64,000 nucleotides of DNA. It comes from UBA1765 sp045629945. GTDB taxonomy: Bacteria > Fibrobacterota > Fibrobacteria > Fibrobacterales > Fibrobacteraceae. The notes below the pieces were generated by a model. That model saw only the letters and a program-made list of their open reading frames with translations, searched no databases and was not told the origin of the DNA. This document shows positions 8,487 to 17,718 of this stretch, in pieces. Numbering within the stretch: position 1 is the first letter of the stretch; each line of letters opens with the position of its first letter. Both the position numbers and the translations under genes were made by a program. The stretch spans positions 1 through 64,000 of the forward strand of contig JAZQSE010000027.1 in NCBI GenBank assembly GCA_045629945.1. Direction: 5' to 3'.

Positions 8487-8930
8487 ATGGAATTGAATAC
8501 TCTTAATCCTGGAAAAGCTGCAAAGGGCAAAAGCCGCAAGCGCATAGGTCGCGGTCCTGGTTCTGGTTGGGGAACAACCGGCGGACGCGGTCAGAAGGGT
8601 GCTGGTGCTCGTAAGAGTTCTAAGGGTGGCCGTGTTGCATTTGAAGGCGGTCAGATGCCTATTCATCGCCGTACTCCTAAGCGTGGTTTCAACAACCCAT
8701 TCGCTAAAGAAGTACAGGTTGTAAACTTGAACCGTTTGGCTAAGGTTAGTGCTGTTGAATTTGACGCTAAGGTTATGTTTGACTTAGGTCTCATCAGCAA
8801 TATCAAAGTCCCTGTCAAGGTTCTTGCTTTTGGTACTCTTGATAAAGCTATTACAGTAAAAGTTAACGCTATCAGCGCAAAAGCTAAAGCTGCTATTGAA
8901 GCTGCTGGCGGCAAGGTTGAGATTGTCTAA
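8487..8930 (+). CDS. rplO: 50S ribosomal protein L15
   Basis: L15 is a late assembly protein of the 50S subunit. The 147-residue product has the glycine- and arginine-rich N-terminal extension, including GRGPGSGWGTTGGRGQKGAG, and the conserved PKRGFNNPF segment. It overlaps secY by one base (TAATG), which couples L15 and translocon synthesis. Confidence 0.96.
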   Translation: MELNTLNPGKAAKGKSRKRIGRGPGSGWGTTGGRGQKGAGARKSSKGGRVAFEGGQMPIHRRTPKRGFNNPFAKEVQVVNLNRLAKVSAVEFDAKVMFDLGLISNIKVPVKVLAFGTLDKAITVKVNAISAKAKAAIEAAGGKVEIV

Positions 8931-10291
8931 TGGAATCTCTTAAGAAAGCAATTGATGCGTTTGCCAATGCATTTAAAATCGCAGACCTACGTAAAAAACT
9001 TCTTTTTACGTTAGGTGTGTTGATTATTTATCGTATTGGTGCGCATATCACCATTCCTGGAGTGAATTCCGCCATATTAAGTGAATACTTCCGCAATAGC
9101 AATAACCTATTCGGTTTGTACGATTCCTTTACTGGCGGTGCTTTTGCTAAAGCGACGGTATTTGCTTTAGGTATAATGCCTTACATTAGTGCAAGCATTA
9201 TCATCCAGCTTATGGGTGCCGTTATTCCGGCTATCCAAATGCTTCAGAAGGAAGGCCAAGAAGGTCGTGCAAAATTGAACCAATACACACGTTATTTTAC
9301 AGTTGTGTTGGCAGCATTGCAAGGCTGGGGCGTTTCGGTGTGGCTTTCTAACTTAAAAGTTACTACAGCAGCAGGGACTGGTATTTCTGTTTTGCTAGAA
9401 GACTTTGCTTCTGGTATGGGAAATATGGGTTTCCGTTTGCTTGCAACCTTAACCTTCACTACAGGTACGATTTTTGTGATGTACCTTGGAGAGCAGATAA
9501 CTTCTCGTGGTGTTGGTAATGGTATATCTCTTATTATCTTCGCCGGTATCGTCGGCGGTCTTCCGCGGGCCGTCTTCGCCGAACTAGAAATGCTTGCTAA
9601 CGATATCCAACCTCTTGCAATTGAAATTTTCATTCTTGCACTTGTGGTTGCTATTGTTGGTTTCATTGTGTTTGTCGAACAAGCGAACCGTCGCATTCCG
9701 CTCCAAAGTCCTCGTCGGACGGTCGGCACAAAAACTATAGGTGGCCAGGCTAGTTATTTGCCATTTAAGGTTAATACAGCTGGTGTTATTCCTGTAATTT
9801 TTGCATCCTCGATTATGTTCATCCCTGCGATGATTGCTTCTTGGATGCCGAACGTCAGCTTGGCACAGTCGTTTGCAGCTGCATTTGTTCCAGGGCATAT
9901 CTCTTATAGCGTGATATTTGCCTTGTTGATTATTTTCTTCACTTTCTTCTATACAGCAATTCAATATAACCCAAATGATATTGCTGAAAACTTGAAGAAA
10001 TCTGGAGGATTTATCCCTGGATATCGTCCAGGTAAGAACACGGCAGAATACATTGACTATGTATTGACCCGAATTTCACTCCCAGGATCAATTTTCCTTG
10101 CTTTTATTAGCGTTGGTCCGCTTCATTTGAAAGACGCTTTGAATATGTCTTTCTATATTGGGGGTACCTCGGTGCTGATCGTGGTTGGTGTGGCGCTGGA
10201 CACGCTTCGTCAGTTAGAAGCTCAGTTGCATACCAAGAATTATGATGGTTTCCTTAAACATGGCCGTATTCGCGGCAGGCAGGCGTCCTAG
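8930..10291 (+). CDS. secY: Preprotein translocase subunit SecY
   Basis: SecY is the channel subunit of the SecYEG translocon in the inner membrane. The 453-residue product has about ten hydrophobic segments. It shows the typical LLFTLGVLIIYRIGAHITIP first helix, the QEGQEGRAKLNQYTRY loop and the PGYRPGKNTAEYI loop. It overlaps rplO by one base upstream and infA by one base downstream (TAGTG). adk and map, which follow secY in many bacteria, are absent. Confidence 0.97.
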   Translation: MESLKKAIDAFANAFKIADLRKKLLFTLGVLIIYRIGAHITIPGVNSAILSEYFRNSNNLFGLYDSFTGGAFAKATVFALGIMPYISASIIIQLMGAVIPAIQMLQKEGQEGRAKLNQYTRYFTVVLAALQGWGVSVWLSNLKVTTAAGTGISVLLEDFASGMGNMGFRLLATLTFTTGTIFVMYLGEQITSRGVGNGISLIIFAGIVGGLPRAVFAELEMLANDIQPLAIEIFILALVVAIVGFIVFVEQANRRIPLQSPRRTVGTKTIGGQASYLPFKVNTAGVIPVIFASSIMFIPAMIASWMPNVSLAQSFAAAFVPGHISYSVIFALLIIFFTFFYTAIQYNPNDIAENLKKSGGFIPGYRPGKNTAEYIDYVLTRISLPGSIFLAFISVGPLHLKDALNMSFYIGGTSVLIVVGVALDTLRQLEAQLHTKNYDGFLKHGRIRGRQAS

Positions 10292-10509
10292 TGGCAAAAG
10301 AAGAAGGTATTCAGGTTGAAGGTGTTGTGCTAGAAGCTTTACCTAGTGCGTTCTTCCGCGTGCAACTTGGCAATGGTCACGAGATCCTTGCTCATGTTTC
10401 AGGAAAAATGCGTAAGCATTTCATTCGAATTCTTCCGGACGATAAAGTACTGGTTGAAATTTCCCCTTATGATTTGAATAGGGGGAGAATAACTTTCCGT
10501 TACAAGTAA
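10291..10509 (+). CDS. infA: Translation initiation factor IF-1 (GTG start)
   Basis: IF-1 binds the ribosomal A site during initiation. The 72-residue product is an S1/OB-fold protein of normal length, with EGVVLEALPSAFFRVQLGNG and ending SPYDLNRGRITFRYK. Its GTG start shares the G of the secY TAG stop, so the two genes are likely coupled. Confidence 0.96.
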   Translation: MAKEEGIQVEGVVLEALPSAFFRVQLGNGHEILAHVSGKMRKHFIRILPDDKVLVEISPYDLNRGRITFRYK

Positions 10510-10537
10510 TAGGTCTAAAAACAGAAGGTAATAACCT

Positions 10538-10654
10538 ATGAAAATTAAAGCCTCCATTAAACCCAGATGTGAAAACTGCAAGATCATCCGTAGAAAAGGT
10601 GTATTGCGCATCATCTGTTCGAAAAACCCCCGTCACAAGCAGAAACAGGGATAG
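10538..10654 (+). CDS. rpmJ: 50S ribosomal protein L36
   Basis: The ATG at 10538 opens a 38-residue frame starting MKIKASIKPRCENCK. It has the zinc-binding pattern CxxC, then C and H in ICSKNPRHKQKQG. L36 is the smallest 50S protein. An AGAAGGTAATAACCT leader supplies a ribosome-binding site. The infA-rpmJ-rpsM order is standard. Confidence 0.95.
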   Translation: MKIKASIKPRCENCKIIRRKGVLRIICSKNPRHKQKQG

Positions 10655-10662
10655 GAGTTCAC

Positions 10663-11031
10663 ATGGCACGTATCGCTGGTGTCGATTTACCGAGAAATAA
10701 GACTGTTGAATATGGTCTGACTGCTATTTACGGAGTCGGCTTATTCACATCCAGACAAGTTTGTGCTCGTTTGGATATCGACAAGAACAAGAAATGTGAT
10801 GATCTGACCGAAGAAGAACAAGGTAAGATTCGTCGCCTTTTGGAAGATGAATATTCCGTAGAAGGTCAACTTCGTGCGGAAGTTACGCTGAACATTAAGC
10901 GTTTGCTTGACATTGGTTGCTATCGTGGCCTCCGTCATCGCAAGGGTTTGCCTGTTCGTGGTCAGCGTTCCCGTACTAATGCCCGTACTCGTAAGGGTCC
11001 TAAGAAAACCGTAGCTAATAAGAAGAAGTAA
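10663..11031 (+). CDS. rpsM: 30S ribosomal protein S13
   Basis: S13 contacts P-site tRNA and bridges to the 50S subunit. The 122-residue product begins MARIAGVDLPRNK. It holds the helix-two-turns-helix region IYGVGLFTSRQVC and the C-terminal RGLRHRKGLPVRGQRSRTNA signature with a lysine-rich end. Confidence 0.97.
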   Translation: MARIAGVDLPRNKTVEYGLTAIYGVGLFTSRQVCARLDIDKNKKCDDLTEEEQGKIRRLLEDEYSVEGQLRAEVTLNIKRLLDIGCYRGLRHRKGLPVRGQRSRTNARTRKGPKKTVANKKK

Positions 11032-11042
11032 GGAGATTGCAC

Positions 11043-11480
11043 GTGGCTGACGAAGAAATTAAGGAAACGCCGGTTGCAGAATCTGCAGCCGCTTCTGAAG
11101 AAGTTAAGGTTAAAAAAGGTAAAAAGCGTGCTGATGTGCAAGGAATTGCATGCATCAACGCTACCTTTAACAATACAATTATCTCTATCACGGATACCCG
11201 CGGTAACGTAATCGCTTGGGGTTCTCCTGGTGTTGGTAATGCATTCAAAGGCTCTCGCAAAAGCACTCCATTTGCTGCACAGCTCGCTGCAGAAAATGCA
11301 GCTCGCAAAGCTTTTGATCTTGGAATGCGCAAGGTTGATGTAAAAGTAAAAGGTGCTGGCGGTGGTCGTGAATCTGCAGTTCGCGCACTTAAGAATGCTG
11401 GTTTGGAAGTTTTGTCCATTCGTGATGTGACGGGCATGCCACACAATGGTTGCCGTCCCAAAAAGAAGAGACACATTTAA
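11043..11480 (+). CDS. rpsK: 30S ribosomal protein S11 (GTG start)
   Basis: S11 forms part of the platform near the mRNA exit. AAGGAG at 11030-11035 is correctly spaced for the GTG at 11043 and too close to a TTG at 11037. The product is then 145 residues. The core from VQGIACINATFNNTIISI to GMPHNGCRPKKKR is typical. The first 30 residues form an acidic, alanine-rich extension beyond the usual short N-terminus. Confidence 0.94.
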   Translation: MADEEIKETPVAESAAASEEVKVKKGKKRADVQGIACINATFNNTIISITDTRGNVIAWGSPGVGNAFKGSRKSTPFAAQLAAENAARKAFDLGMRKVDVKVKGAGGGRESAVRALKNAGLEVLSIRDVTGMPHNGCRPKKKRHI

Positions 11481-11499
11481 TTTACGAGAGGTATCGTTT

Positions 11500-12483
11500 A
11501 TGATGTGGAAATCACTTCAAATGCCGCGCTCTTTCCAAAAAGTGGAAACTGGTGAGGATGGCCGCTATGCAAAGTTTGTTATAGAAGCTTTGGAACGCGG
11601 TTGGGGCATAACAGTTGGTAATGCTTTACGCCGTTCTCTCCTTTCTTCCTTGCAAGGTGCTGCTATTGTTTCTGTTCGAATCGCCGGAGTGGATAAAGAA
11701 TTTGCCACTATTCCTGGTGTTAAGGAAGATGTTACTGACATTATCCTGAACTTGAAAAATATCCGTGTAAAGCTTCTTTCAGATCACGATGAAACTTTAC
11801 GTTTAGATATGTCCGGCCAAGGCCGTGTTACAGCAGCGGATATTGAAGATAATCCAAATGTGGTTATCTTGACTCCGGATGTTCATATTGCAACGCTTTC
11901 TGGCAATGCTTCTTTGAGTATGGAATTGAAAATTTCTTCTGGTCGTGGCTATGTCACTGCAGATGAATTGAAAGCTCAATCCGACGAAGAACACCCGATT
12001 GGCGAAATTATTATGGACGCCAATTTTAACCCTGTGCAGAAGTGTGCTTTCCATATCAGCGATACTCGTGTCGGCCAAAGAACCGATTACAATCGTTTAG
12101 AACTGGAATTGACTACTGATGGTTCTATTGATCCAGAAGATGCTCTTGCTTATGCAGCAAAGCTTTTGGTCGATCATCTTGAAATCTTCATTAACTTTGA
12201 AGGCGAACTTGAACCTTCTGGAGAAGTGGAACAAGATGAAGAACGTCAGCGCATTGCTCAGTTGTTGCGTATGCGAGTTGATGAACTTGAACTTTCCGTT
12301 CGTTCTTCAAACTGCTTGCGCATGGCTAATATCCATACGCTTGGCGAACTTGTTCGCAACAAAGAAAACGATATGCTGAAATACAAGAATTTCGGCCGCA
12401 AATCTTTGGTCGAATTGAACGAAGTCTTAACGTCGATGGGCCTTAACTTTGGCATGGACGTCGATGAATACCTGAAGGATTAA
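11500..12483 (+). CDS. rpoA: RNA polymerase subunit alpha
   Basis: Alpha nucleates RNA polymerase assembly and contacts activators and UP elements. GAGAGG at 11486-11491 supports the ATG at 11500 and a 327-residue product. The N-terminal dimerisation domain includes ERGWGITVGNALRRSLLSS. The C-terminal DNA-binding domain includes LELSVRSSNCLRMANIHTLG. It follows rpsK directly, whereas many bacteria have rpsD between them. Confidence 0.97.
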   Translation: MMWKSLQMPRSFQKVETGEDGRYAKFVIEALERGWGITVGNALRRSLLSSLQGAAIVSVRIAGVDKEFATIPGVKEDVTDIILNLKNIRVKLLSDHDETLRLDMSGQGRVTAADIEDNPNVVILTPDVHIATLSGNASLSMELKISSGRGYVTADELKAQSDEEHPIGEIIMDANFNPVQKCAFHISDTRVGQRTDYNRLELELTTDGSIDPEDALAYAAKLLVDHLEIFINFEGELEPSGEVEQDEERQRIAQLLRMRVDELELSVRSSNCLRMANIHTLGELVRNKENDMLKYKNFGRKSLVELNEVLTSMGLNFGMDVDEYLKD

Positions 12484-12485
12484 AA

Positions 12486-12959
12486 ATGAGACACGGTGTT
12501 AAGAATAAAAAATTAGGCGTAAACGCTCAACACAAGCGTGCCATTCTCCGTAGCTTGGCTACATCCATTCTCGGCAAAGGTTTAGAAGCAGAACAGAGCG
12601 ACCGTTATGTTCGTACTACATTGCACAAGGCAAAACTTGCTCGTAGCGTAGTTGATCGTTTGGTTACTTATGCAAAGAAGGGCGACCTTTCTGCTCGTCG
12701 TGAAGCAGCTCGTTTTGTTCGCGATCCACAAGTTTTGCAGGGTTTATTTGCTGTTATCGGTCCGCGTTATGCTTCCCGTAATGGTGGTTATACTCGCATC
12801 TTGAAACTTGGCCCAAATCGTCCTGGTGACGCTGCTGAAATGGCTCTCATTGGTTTGGTTGAAGATGAAATTGTTGTTAAGGCAAAGAAGTCTGATTCTC
12901 AAGCTGCAGCAGATAAGCCACTTGATATGGTTGAAGGAGAAGGCAAAGCAGCCGAATAA
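12486..12959 (+). CDS. rplQ: 50S ribosomal protein L17
   Basis: L17 is near the exit tunnel. The 157-residue product begins MRHGVKNKKLGVNAQHKRA and has the conserved GGYTRILKLGPNRPGDAAEM segment. It is about 30 residues longer than the Escherichia coli protein, due to a C-terminal acidic and alanine-rich tail. It is the last gene of the cluster, before a strong terminator. Confidence 0.96.
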   Translation: MRHGVKNKKLGVNAQHKRAILRSLATSILGKGLEAEQSDRYVRTTLHKAKLARSVVDRLVTYAKKGDLSARREAARFVRDPQVLQGLFAVIGPRYASRNGGYTRILKLGPNRPGDAAEMALIGLVEDEIVVKAKKSDSQAAADKPLDMVEGEGKAAE

Positions 12960-12986
12960 AGCTTCGATGCTTTAAGAATGTTTTGC

Positions 12987-13021
12987 AAAAAAGGTTTCAA
13001 TATTTCATTGAAACCTTTTTT
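12987..13021 (+). terminator. Rho-independent terminator after rplQ
   Basis: A perfect 15-base stem (12987-13001 pairing with 13007-13021) with a 5-base loop ends in a T6 run. It lies 27 bases after the rplQ stop and closes the ribosomal superoperon. Its A-rich left arm would also allow function on the opposite strand. Confidence 0.9.
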
Positions 13022-13056
13022 GTATATTTACGCATATTGTTTTTTTGTAGAAGTAT

Positions 13057-14232
13057 ATGCTAATTTCAAAAGTTTTAAAACATACATTGTTTGGCGTTCT
13101 GTTTTTGATTTTGTGTTCTTATGCAGACCCAAAGATATTTCAAGAATCTTCTAGTATGAAGTCTAGAGGTAATGTTTCTTTGCAACCTAATATTGCAGAA
13201 TCAGCAATAGATTCTCTTTATGAATTGGGGCCTGGTGATTTTTTAGACATCTTTTTAGAGAACGCTTATTTTTCAGTGCAGGTAAATCCAGACCAAACCA
13301 TTATTATAGATGAAGTTGGCGCGATTGAAGTTGGTGGCAAACCATTTTTTGAAGCGAAGAAAATAATTCTTGAAAAAATTGAAAACCGTTATGATGCGCG
13401 TTATTGTTATGTGCAATTATCAAAATTGAAAAGTTTTAAAATCAATGTAATGGGGGCTGTAAGTAATGCTGGCCAATTTATTATAGAGCCTCAGACACGA
13501 TTAAGCACATTCTTCAGAAACATTAGTGGATTCTTGCCCGTTTCTGATTTAGAAAATATTTTGTTGATTCGCGATAATGATTCTTTGAGAATTAATTTAG
13601 AAGAAATTTCAAGAGAAGGGAAACTTGAAAAAGATTTAATCTTAAAGCAAGGAGATTTCTTTTTTGTTCCTTATCAGGAATATACAGAAGTTGTAACACT
13701 TGCTTTACCAACAGCAAGAAAGGCTTTGGCTTATAAAGAAGGAATGACTATTAGAGATTATTATGTAAAAGCCTTTGGTAATAATATTGAAAATGGTGGC
13801 TATCTTTCTTTATTAGTGAAAGATTCTTCGGGAACAGAAAAGCGTGTTCCTGTAAGTTCAGCAAGTGTTATAAAACCAACTCCAGGAATGGAAATTTCTT
13901 TTATTGATGAAAGAGGAACAAATGAATTTGTTTATGTTGGTGGTGCAGTTGCAGCAATGGGAAAAGTTCCATATAATCCAGATTTTAAAGCGTTAGATTA
14001 TATTGCAGCATCTGGTGTTACACCAATTACTGGTTCTTGGGATCAAGTTCGTGTTGTACGAGGTAATAGAAAAACGTTGGATGTTAATGCCACAGAAGAC
14101 GCTATTTTACCTGGGGATTTTATTGAAATTCCTAAAAGCACTTATGAATCGTTCAAAGATTTTACGATGTTTTTAGCATCGCTATTAACAGTAGTTTCTT
14201 CGTCATTTATTCTTTATATGAATTATAAATAG
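13057..14232 (+). CDS. Polysaccharide export protein, Wza-like (Poly_export/SLBB)
   Basis: Likely outer membrane or periplasmic export component for an extracellular or capsular polysaccharide. The 391-residue product starts with a signal peptide (residues 1-24) that lacks a clean lipobox. The Poly_export beginning YELGPGDFLDIFLENAYF is near residue 50, with repeated SLBB-type beta-grasp segments such as INVMGAVSNAGQFII and FVYVGGAVAAMGKVPYNP. A hydrophobic helix at about 368-388 ends the protein and could be the membrane-spanning C-terminus. It opens an AT-rich block with the chain-length gene 1 base downstream. Confidence 0.85.
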   Translation: MLISKVLKHTLFGVLFLILCSYADPKIFQESSSMKSRGNVSLQPNIAESAIDSLYELGPGDFLDIFLENAYFSVQVNPDQTIIIDEVGAIEVGGKPFFEAKKIILEKIENRYDARYCYVQLSKLKSFKINVMGAVSNAGQFIIEPQTRLSTFFRNISGFLPVSDLENILLIRDNDSLRINLEEISREGKLEKDLILKQGDFFFVPYQEYTEVVTLALPTARKALAYKEGMTIRDYYVKAFGNNIENGGYLSLLVKDSSGTEKRVPVSSASVIKPTPGMEISFIDERGTNEFVYVGGAVAAMGKVPYNPDFKALDYIAASGVTPITGSWDQVRVVRGNRKTLDVNATEDAILPGDFIEIPKSTYESFKDFTMFLASLLTVVSSSFILYMNYK

Positions 14233-14233
14233 T

Positions 14234-15430
14234 ATGGAACAAAAAGAAAATTTATCGTTGTTTGAATTGTTGCTTAAGGTGTTGAACAATAGCTTAAGAC
14301 ATAAAGCTTTATTTTTGTCTATAGTTCTTTTACCGACACTTGCTATGTTTATTGTAGTAATGTGGGTAATGAAGCCGGTATTTGCAGCAGAAGCAATTGT
14401 TACACCTCCATCAGGAAAATCTTCTATCGGGAGCTCTTTAGGGAAAATGCTTGAAAATGTTTCAGGCCTTTCTTCTGTATCTTCACTTTTAGGTAGTGAA
14501 GATCAAGCAACAAATATTGTGTGGACATTTTTTAATTCCTGGCAATTACATCAAGAAACAATTGAAAAATTTGGAATACGTGACCATTATGAATTTGATG
14601 GCAAATATCAAGCTGACCTTTTAAAGATTTTTCGAAAGAATTTAACGCTTGAATATAATGATGAAAACATGTTTTATTTGCGCTTTGAAGACGAAGATTA
14701 TAAACTAGCAGCCCAGATTTTACAATTTATTTTAGCAAAAGCAGATTCCATGTATAATGCTTATAATACAAATCAAGCGAAACAATCAAGAATTTATATG
14801 GATGCTCGCTTAAAAGAAGTTGAACATAATTTAGATTCCTTAGAAAAAGTCTTCACTAAATTTCAAGCAGAAAATAATTTGTATGACCCAGAAATACAAT
14901 TAGAATCAACCGTAAAATATTTAGGTACTTTGCAATCAGAACGAGATGCATTAGTACAAGAAATTTCGTATGAAAAAATGCAACGAGGTGATCAAACAAA
15001 ACGGTATGAAGAATTGTCAAGCCGTTTAAAATCTTTAGATGCCTCTATAGCAGAAGCAATTAAAGGTAAGCGTAATAAAATGGGTGTATTGGCTTTAAGT
15101 AAAACGCCTGATTTAACAGCGCAATATTTGAAAATAGAAAGTGAATTGAAAATCCAACAAACGATATATAAATTTCTTAGACAGCAAAGTGAACAGTTGC
15201 GTTTAGATGAAGTGAATAAGCCAACGAATTTAGTTGTTTTGCAACCACCTTGGGAAAATGATAAAAAAGTGCGTCCAGGGCGTAGTGTTATATTAGCATT
15301 CACTATGTTGTTGTCAGGCTTGTTTGCTGTTGTTATTTGTAATTTCATTGAATTTATGAAAAAGCTTCCTTCAGATTCTTCTATTTCAAGAGAATTAGGA
15401 AATTTAAAATTATTGTTGAAAAAGCATTAG
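14234..15430 (+). CDS. Chain-length determinant protein (Wzz/GumC family)
   Basis: Inner membrane co-polymerase that would set polysaccharide chain length. The 398-residue product has an N-terminal transmembrane segment (about 28-50) and a long periplasmic helical region, with coiled coil likely at 180-310. A proline-bearing stretch QPPWENDKKVRPGRS precedes a second membrane segment at about 350-372. It lacks the C-terminal tyrosine kinase domain of BY-kinases. It lies directly after the export gene. Confidence 0.82.
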   Translation: MEQKENLSLFELLLKVLNNSLRHKALFLSIVLLPTLAMFIVVMWVMKPVFAAEAIVTPPSGKSSIGSSLGKMLENVSGLSSVSSLLGSEDQATNIVWTFFNSWQLHQETIEKFGIRDHYEFDGKYQADLLKIFRKNLTLEYNDENMFYLRFEDEDYKLAAQILQFILAKADSMYNAYNTNQAKQSRIYMDARLKEVEHNLDSLEKVFTKFQAENNLYDPEIQLESTVKYLGTLQSERDALVQEISYEKMQRGDQTKRYEELSSRLKSLDASIAEAIKGKRNKMGVLALSKTPDLTAQYLKIESELKIQQTIYKFLRQQSEQLRLDEVNKPTNLVVLQPPWENDKKVRPGRSVILAFTMLLSGLFAVVICNFIEFMKKLPSDSSISRELGNLKLLLKKH

Positions 15431-15459
15431 AATTTAAAGTTCTGATTTAGAGGTTTGAC

Positions 15460-16764
15460 ATGTTGGAAATCATGCAGGATTACGGTGTAAGCATTGCATG
15501 TTTTTTCGTAGTTATTTTATGCCTATTTCAGACATGGATTTTAAAGAAAGATTTTTTTCGTCCAGGCAATATTTATGTTTTTACTCAAGCACTTACTTTA
15601 GGCGTTGCTTATTTAAAATTAAATACAGCCATGTCTGATTTTAGACCTTTAACATGGATTGTTTGGATTGGAGCAATGCTTTCTTTTTTATTAGGGACTT
15701 TAACATTTTCTTTAGTTTATCCTAAAGATCAGGCTTTTAAAGATTCTTCTAAAAAATGGTTACCGGATACAATGGAAAAGAAATATGATTGGTATAAGCA
15801 TTTTTATTTAACTCTTTTCTTGTTCGGTATTTTTTTATTGGGTGTTATTGGTATGGTAGCTAAAGTAGGCACCTTGATTGTCTTTGCAAAAGATGTTACG
15901 AAATGGGTTTCTTCAGAAGCGAATTATGGTGTGTTTTCCATTTTTGTTATGTCATCGCCATTGGTTGTTTTATTCTCTGGAGTCGCATCTTTTAAATCGA
16001 TAAATCCTTACAAGTTGATTCGTATAAGTTGTATTGCTATTAGTTTTGTTACAGTTGTTTTAGCGTTGTTAGCTTATCCAAGTAGAACATCGCTTTTTTT
16101 AAGTGTAGGTATTCTTTTTATTTTGTTTAATTATTTGAAAAAGAAAATATCAGTTTCATTTATTGTTGTTACGCTTTTTTTTGCTGTCGCCCTTTTTATA
16201 AGTGTAGCCGTTGTTCGATCTCAATATGGTGGGCGTTCTCTAAAAGGAATGGCTATTGATAGAGTGGTATCTATCCCTTATGATTATGTTGCGAATAATT
16301 ATTGGAATTTAGATTTTATGTTAAATCCAACGTCAGATAGAGAAAAACACCCTTTTACCTATGGGATAGATGCTTTTCATGGGGTGTTTGAATTTACAAT
16401 GTTACCTGGCTTAATTCGGAATTATTATGGCTGGGATAATGCATTTAACAAGAGTGTTCAGAAAATTCCAGGTTATAATACCACAGGCTATCTTTGGGAA
16501 GTGTATAAAGATTGGGGTATATTCGGTGTAGCATTATTTCCATTTTGTATAGCGTTTTTAATATCGTTTCTTTATGAAAAAGTACATAGAACCAAAACAC
16601 CATTGTTGTGGATGTTATACGCCTTATTCCTTTACCATTTAGGTTGGTGGTTCTTTACTGCCGGGTATAAATCAGGGCTGTTTTGGTTGTGGATTTATGC
16701 GATTTTTATTTTCGGGAAACTTTGCGAAAAAAGAGAAAACAAAGTTTTAGAAGAAAGAGAGTAA
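15460..16764 (+). CDS. Wzy-like oligosaccharide repeat-unit polymerase
   Basis: The 434-residue product has about ten to twelve predicted membrane segments and a large loop in the second half (about residues 265-345). This fits the O-antigen/capsule polymerase topology, although Wzy proteins share little sequence. The role is inferred from topology and from neighbours for export and chain length. Its end overlaps convergently with the next gene by 18 bases. Confidence 0.65.
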   Translation: MLEIMQDYGVSIACFFVVILCLFQTWILKKDFFRPGNIYVFTQALTLGVAYLKLNTAMSDFRPLTWIVWIGAMLSFLLGTLTFSLVYPKDQAFKDSSKKWLPDTMEKKYDWYKHFYLTLFLFGIFLLGVIGMVAKVGTLIVFAKDVTKWVSSEANYGVFSIFVMSSPLVVLFSGVASFKSINPYKLIRISCIAISFVTVVLALLAYPSRTSLFLSVGILFILFNYLKKKISVSFIVVTLFFAVALFISVAVVRSQYGGRSLKGMAIDRVVSIPYDYVANNYWNLDFMLNPTSDREKHPFTYGIDAFHGVFEFTMLPGLIRNYYGWDNAFNKSVQKIPGYNTTGYLWEVYKDWGIFGVALFPFCIAFLISFLYEKVHRTKTPLLWMLYALFLYHLGWWFFTAGYKSGLFWLWIYAIFIFGKLCEKRENKVLEERE

Positions 16765-17709
16765 TTTCTTCGTGTATAAATTTCTGCCTTTAGAAGATAG
16801 ATGAATTCTATCTTGGAAAGATTCTGGATCGTCAGAGTTAAAAGGAATCATTTTTTCTAAGTAATTAAAAGAAGAATCCTTTTGTTGCATTTGATTGGCT
16901 GTTGATTCTGAAATTAAAAATTCAACGCGATTTGCTTTTGCTAATTCAATATATTCAGTCATGACTTGAAGGTAATTGGAATCAGTCGCTATTTCAATAT
17001 ATTTTGGAGTTTCTATCAGCACAAGGTTTACGTTATGTTTTTTACAGAGGGCAAAGATTTCAAGCAAAGCATTTTTTTGTTCTTTTCTAAAAGAAAAATC
17101 ATCTATAGTAACAGGAGGTAAACTTCTGATTAAACTATCCGTACTCCCTGGGCTAAAAGCAGTATTACCGCCACGGAGGTATCGATTGTCTGTTAGTTTT
17201 TTGTTTAGTGGCCAGGTCCATAAAATTTCATTATTGGAGGAGACAAACATCTGGAATAGTTCTTGTAAAGAGGCGTTACCGGTTTGTTTTAAAATATTCC
17301 AGAATTCTTTTTTTGTTTTTAAATCGGTGTGTAAAAATAAACGTTCATCACTTACTTTTGGAGGAACTACAACAGAGTAAGCATACATATCTAAAAAGAG
17401 AGTTTTTATTTTAACATTGTTATTCAATAAAAGCTCTAAAATAATCTTTTCCCACACGGGTTGATTGCCGTTATAAGCTAATATCCATGAAGTTCCTGGC
17501 GATTTTTCTTCTAATGCAAATATGTCAATGCCTTGTCGAAACATTGAAGAGCCAATAAATAAATTTTCTGTAGTGGTTGTTTCAGAAATTAAAGTTTGAA
17601 TCCCGTAAGGAGAATTTTTAGTGAGTAGTCGTGCAAATTCATTTTTTAACAAGAGCGTAATAGCGCATAACAATAAAACGGAAAGAAAAATTTTAAAAAG
17701 TTTTTTCAT
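16747..17709 (-). CDS. Membrane-anchored SGNH-like protein, probable MBOAT partner
   Basis: The 320-residue product has an N-terminal hydrophobic anchor (about 5-23) and an otherwise extracytoplasmic body. The GSSMFRQG motif near residue 53 and a late DRIHLSSKG motif near 302 resemble the Ser block and the Asp/His block of SGNH/DltD/AlgJ-type proteins. It lies 9 bases downstream of the MBOAT gene on the same strand. The pair therefore probably transfers acyl groups to the extracellular polysaccharide. Catalytic competence is uncertain. Confidence 0.6.
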   Translation of the reverse strand: MKKLFKIFLSVLLLCAITLLLKNEFARLLTKNSPYGIQTLISETTTTENLFIGSSMFRQGIDIFALEEKSPGTSWILAYNGNQPVWEKIILELLLNNNVKIKTLFLDMYAYSVVVPPKVSDERLFLHTDLKTKKEFWNILKQTGNASLQELFQMFVSSNNEILWTWPLNKKLTDNRYLRGGNTAFSPGSTDSLIRSLPPVTIDDFSFRKEQKNALLEIFALCKKHNVNLVLIETPKYIEIATDSNYLQVMTEYIELAKANRVEFLISESTANQMQQKDSSFNYLEKMIPFNSDDPESFQDRIHLSSKGRNLYTKKLLSFF

Positions 17710-17718
17710 TTTAAATCT

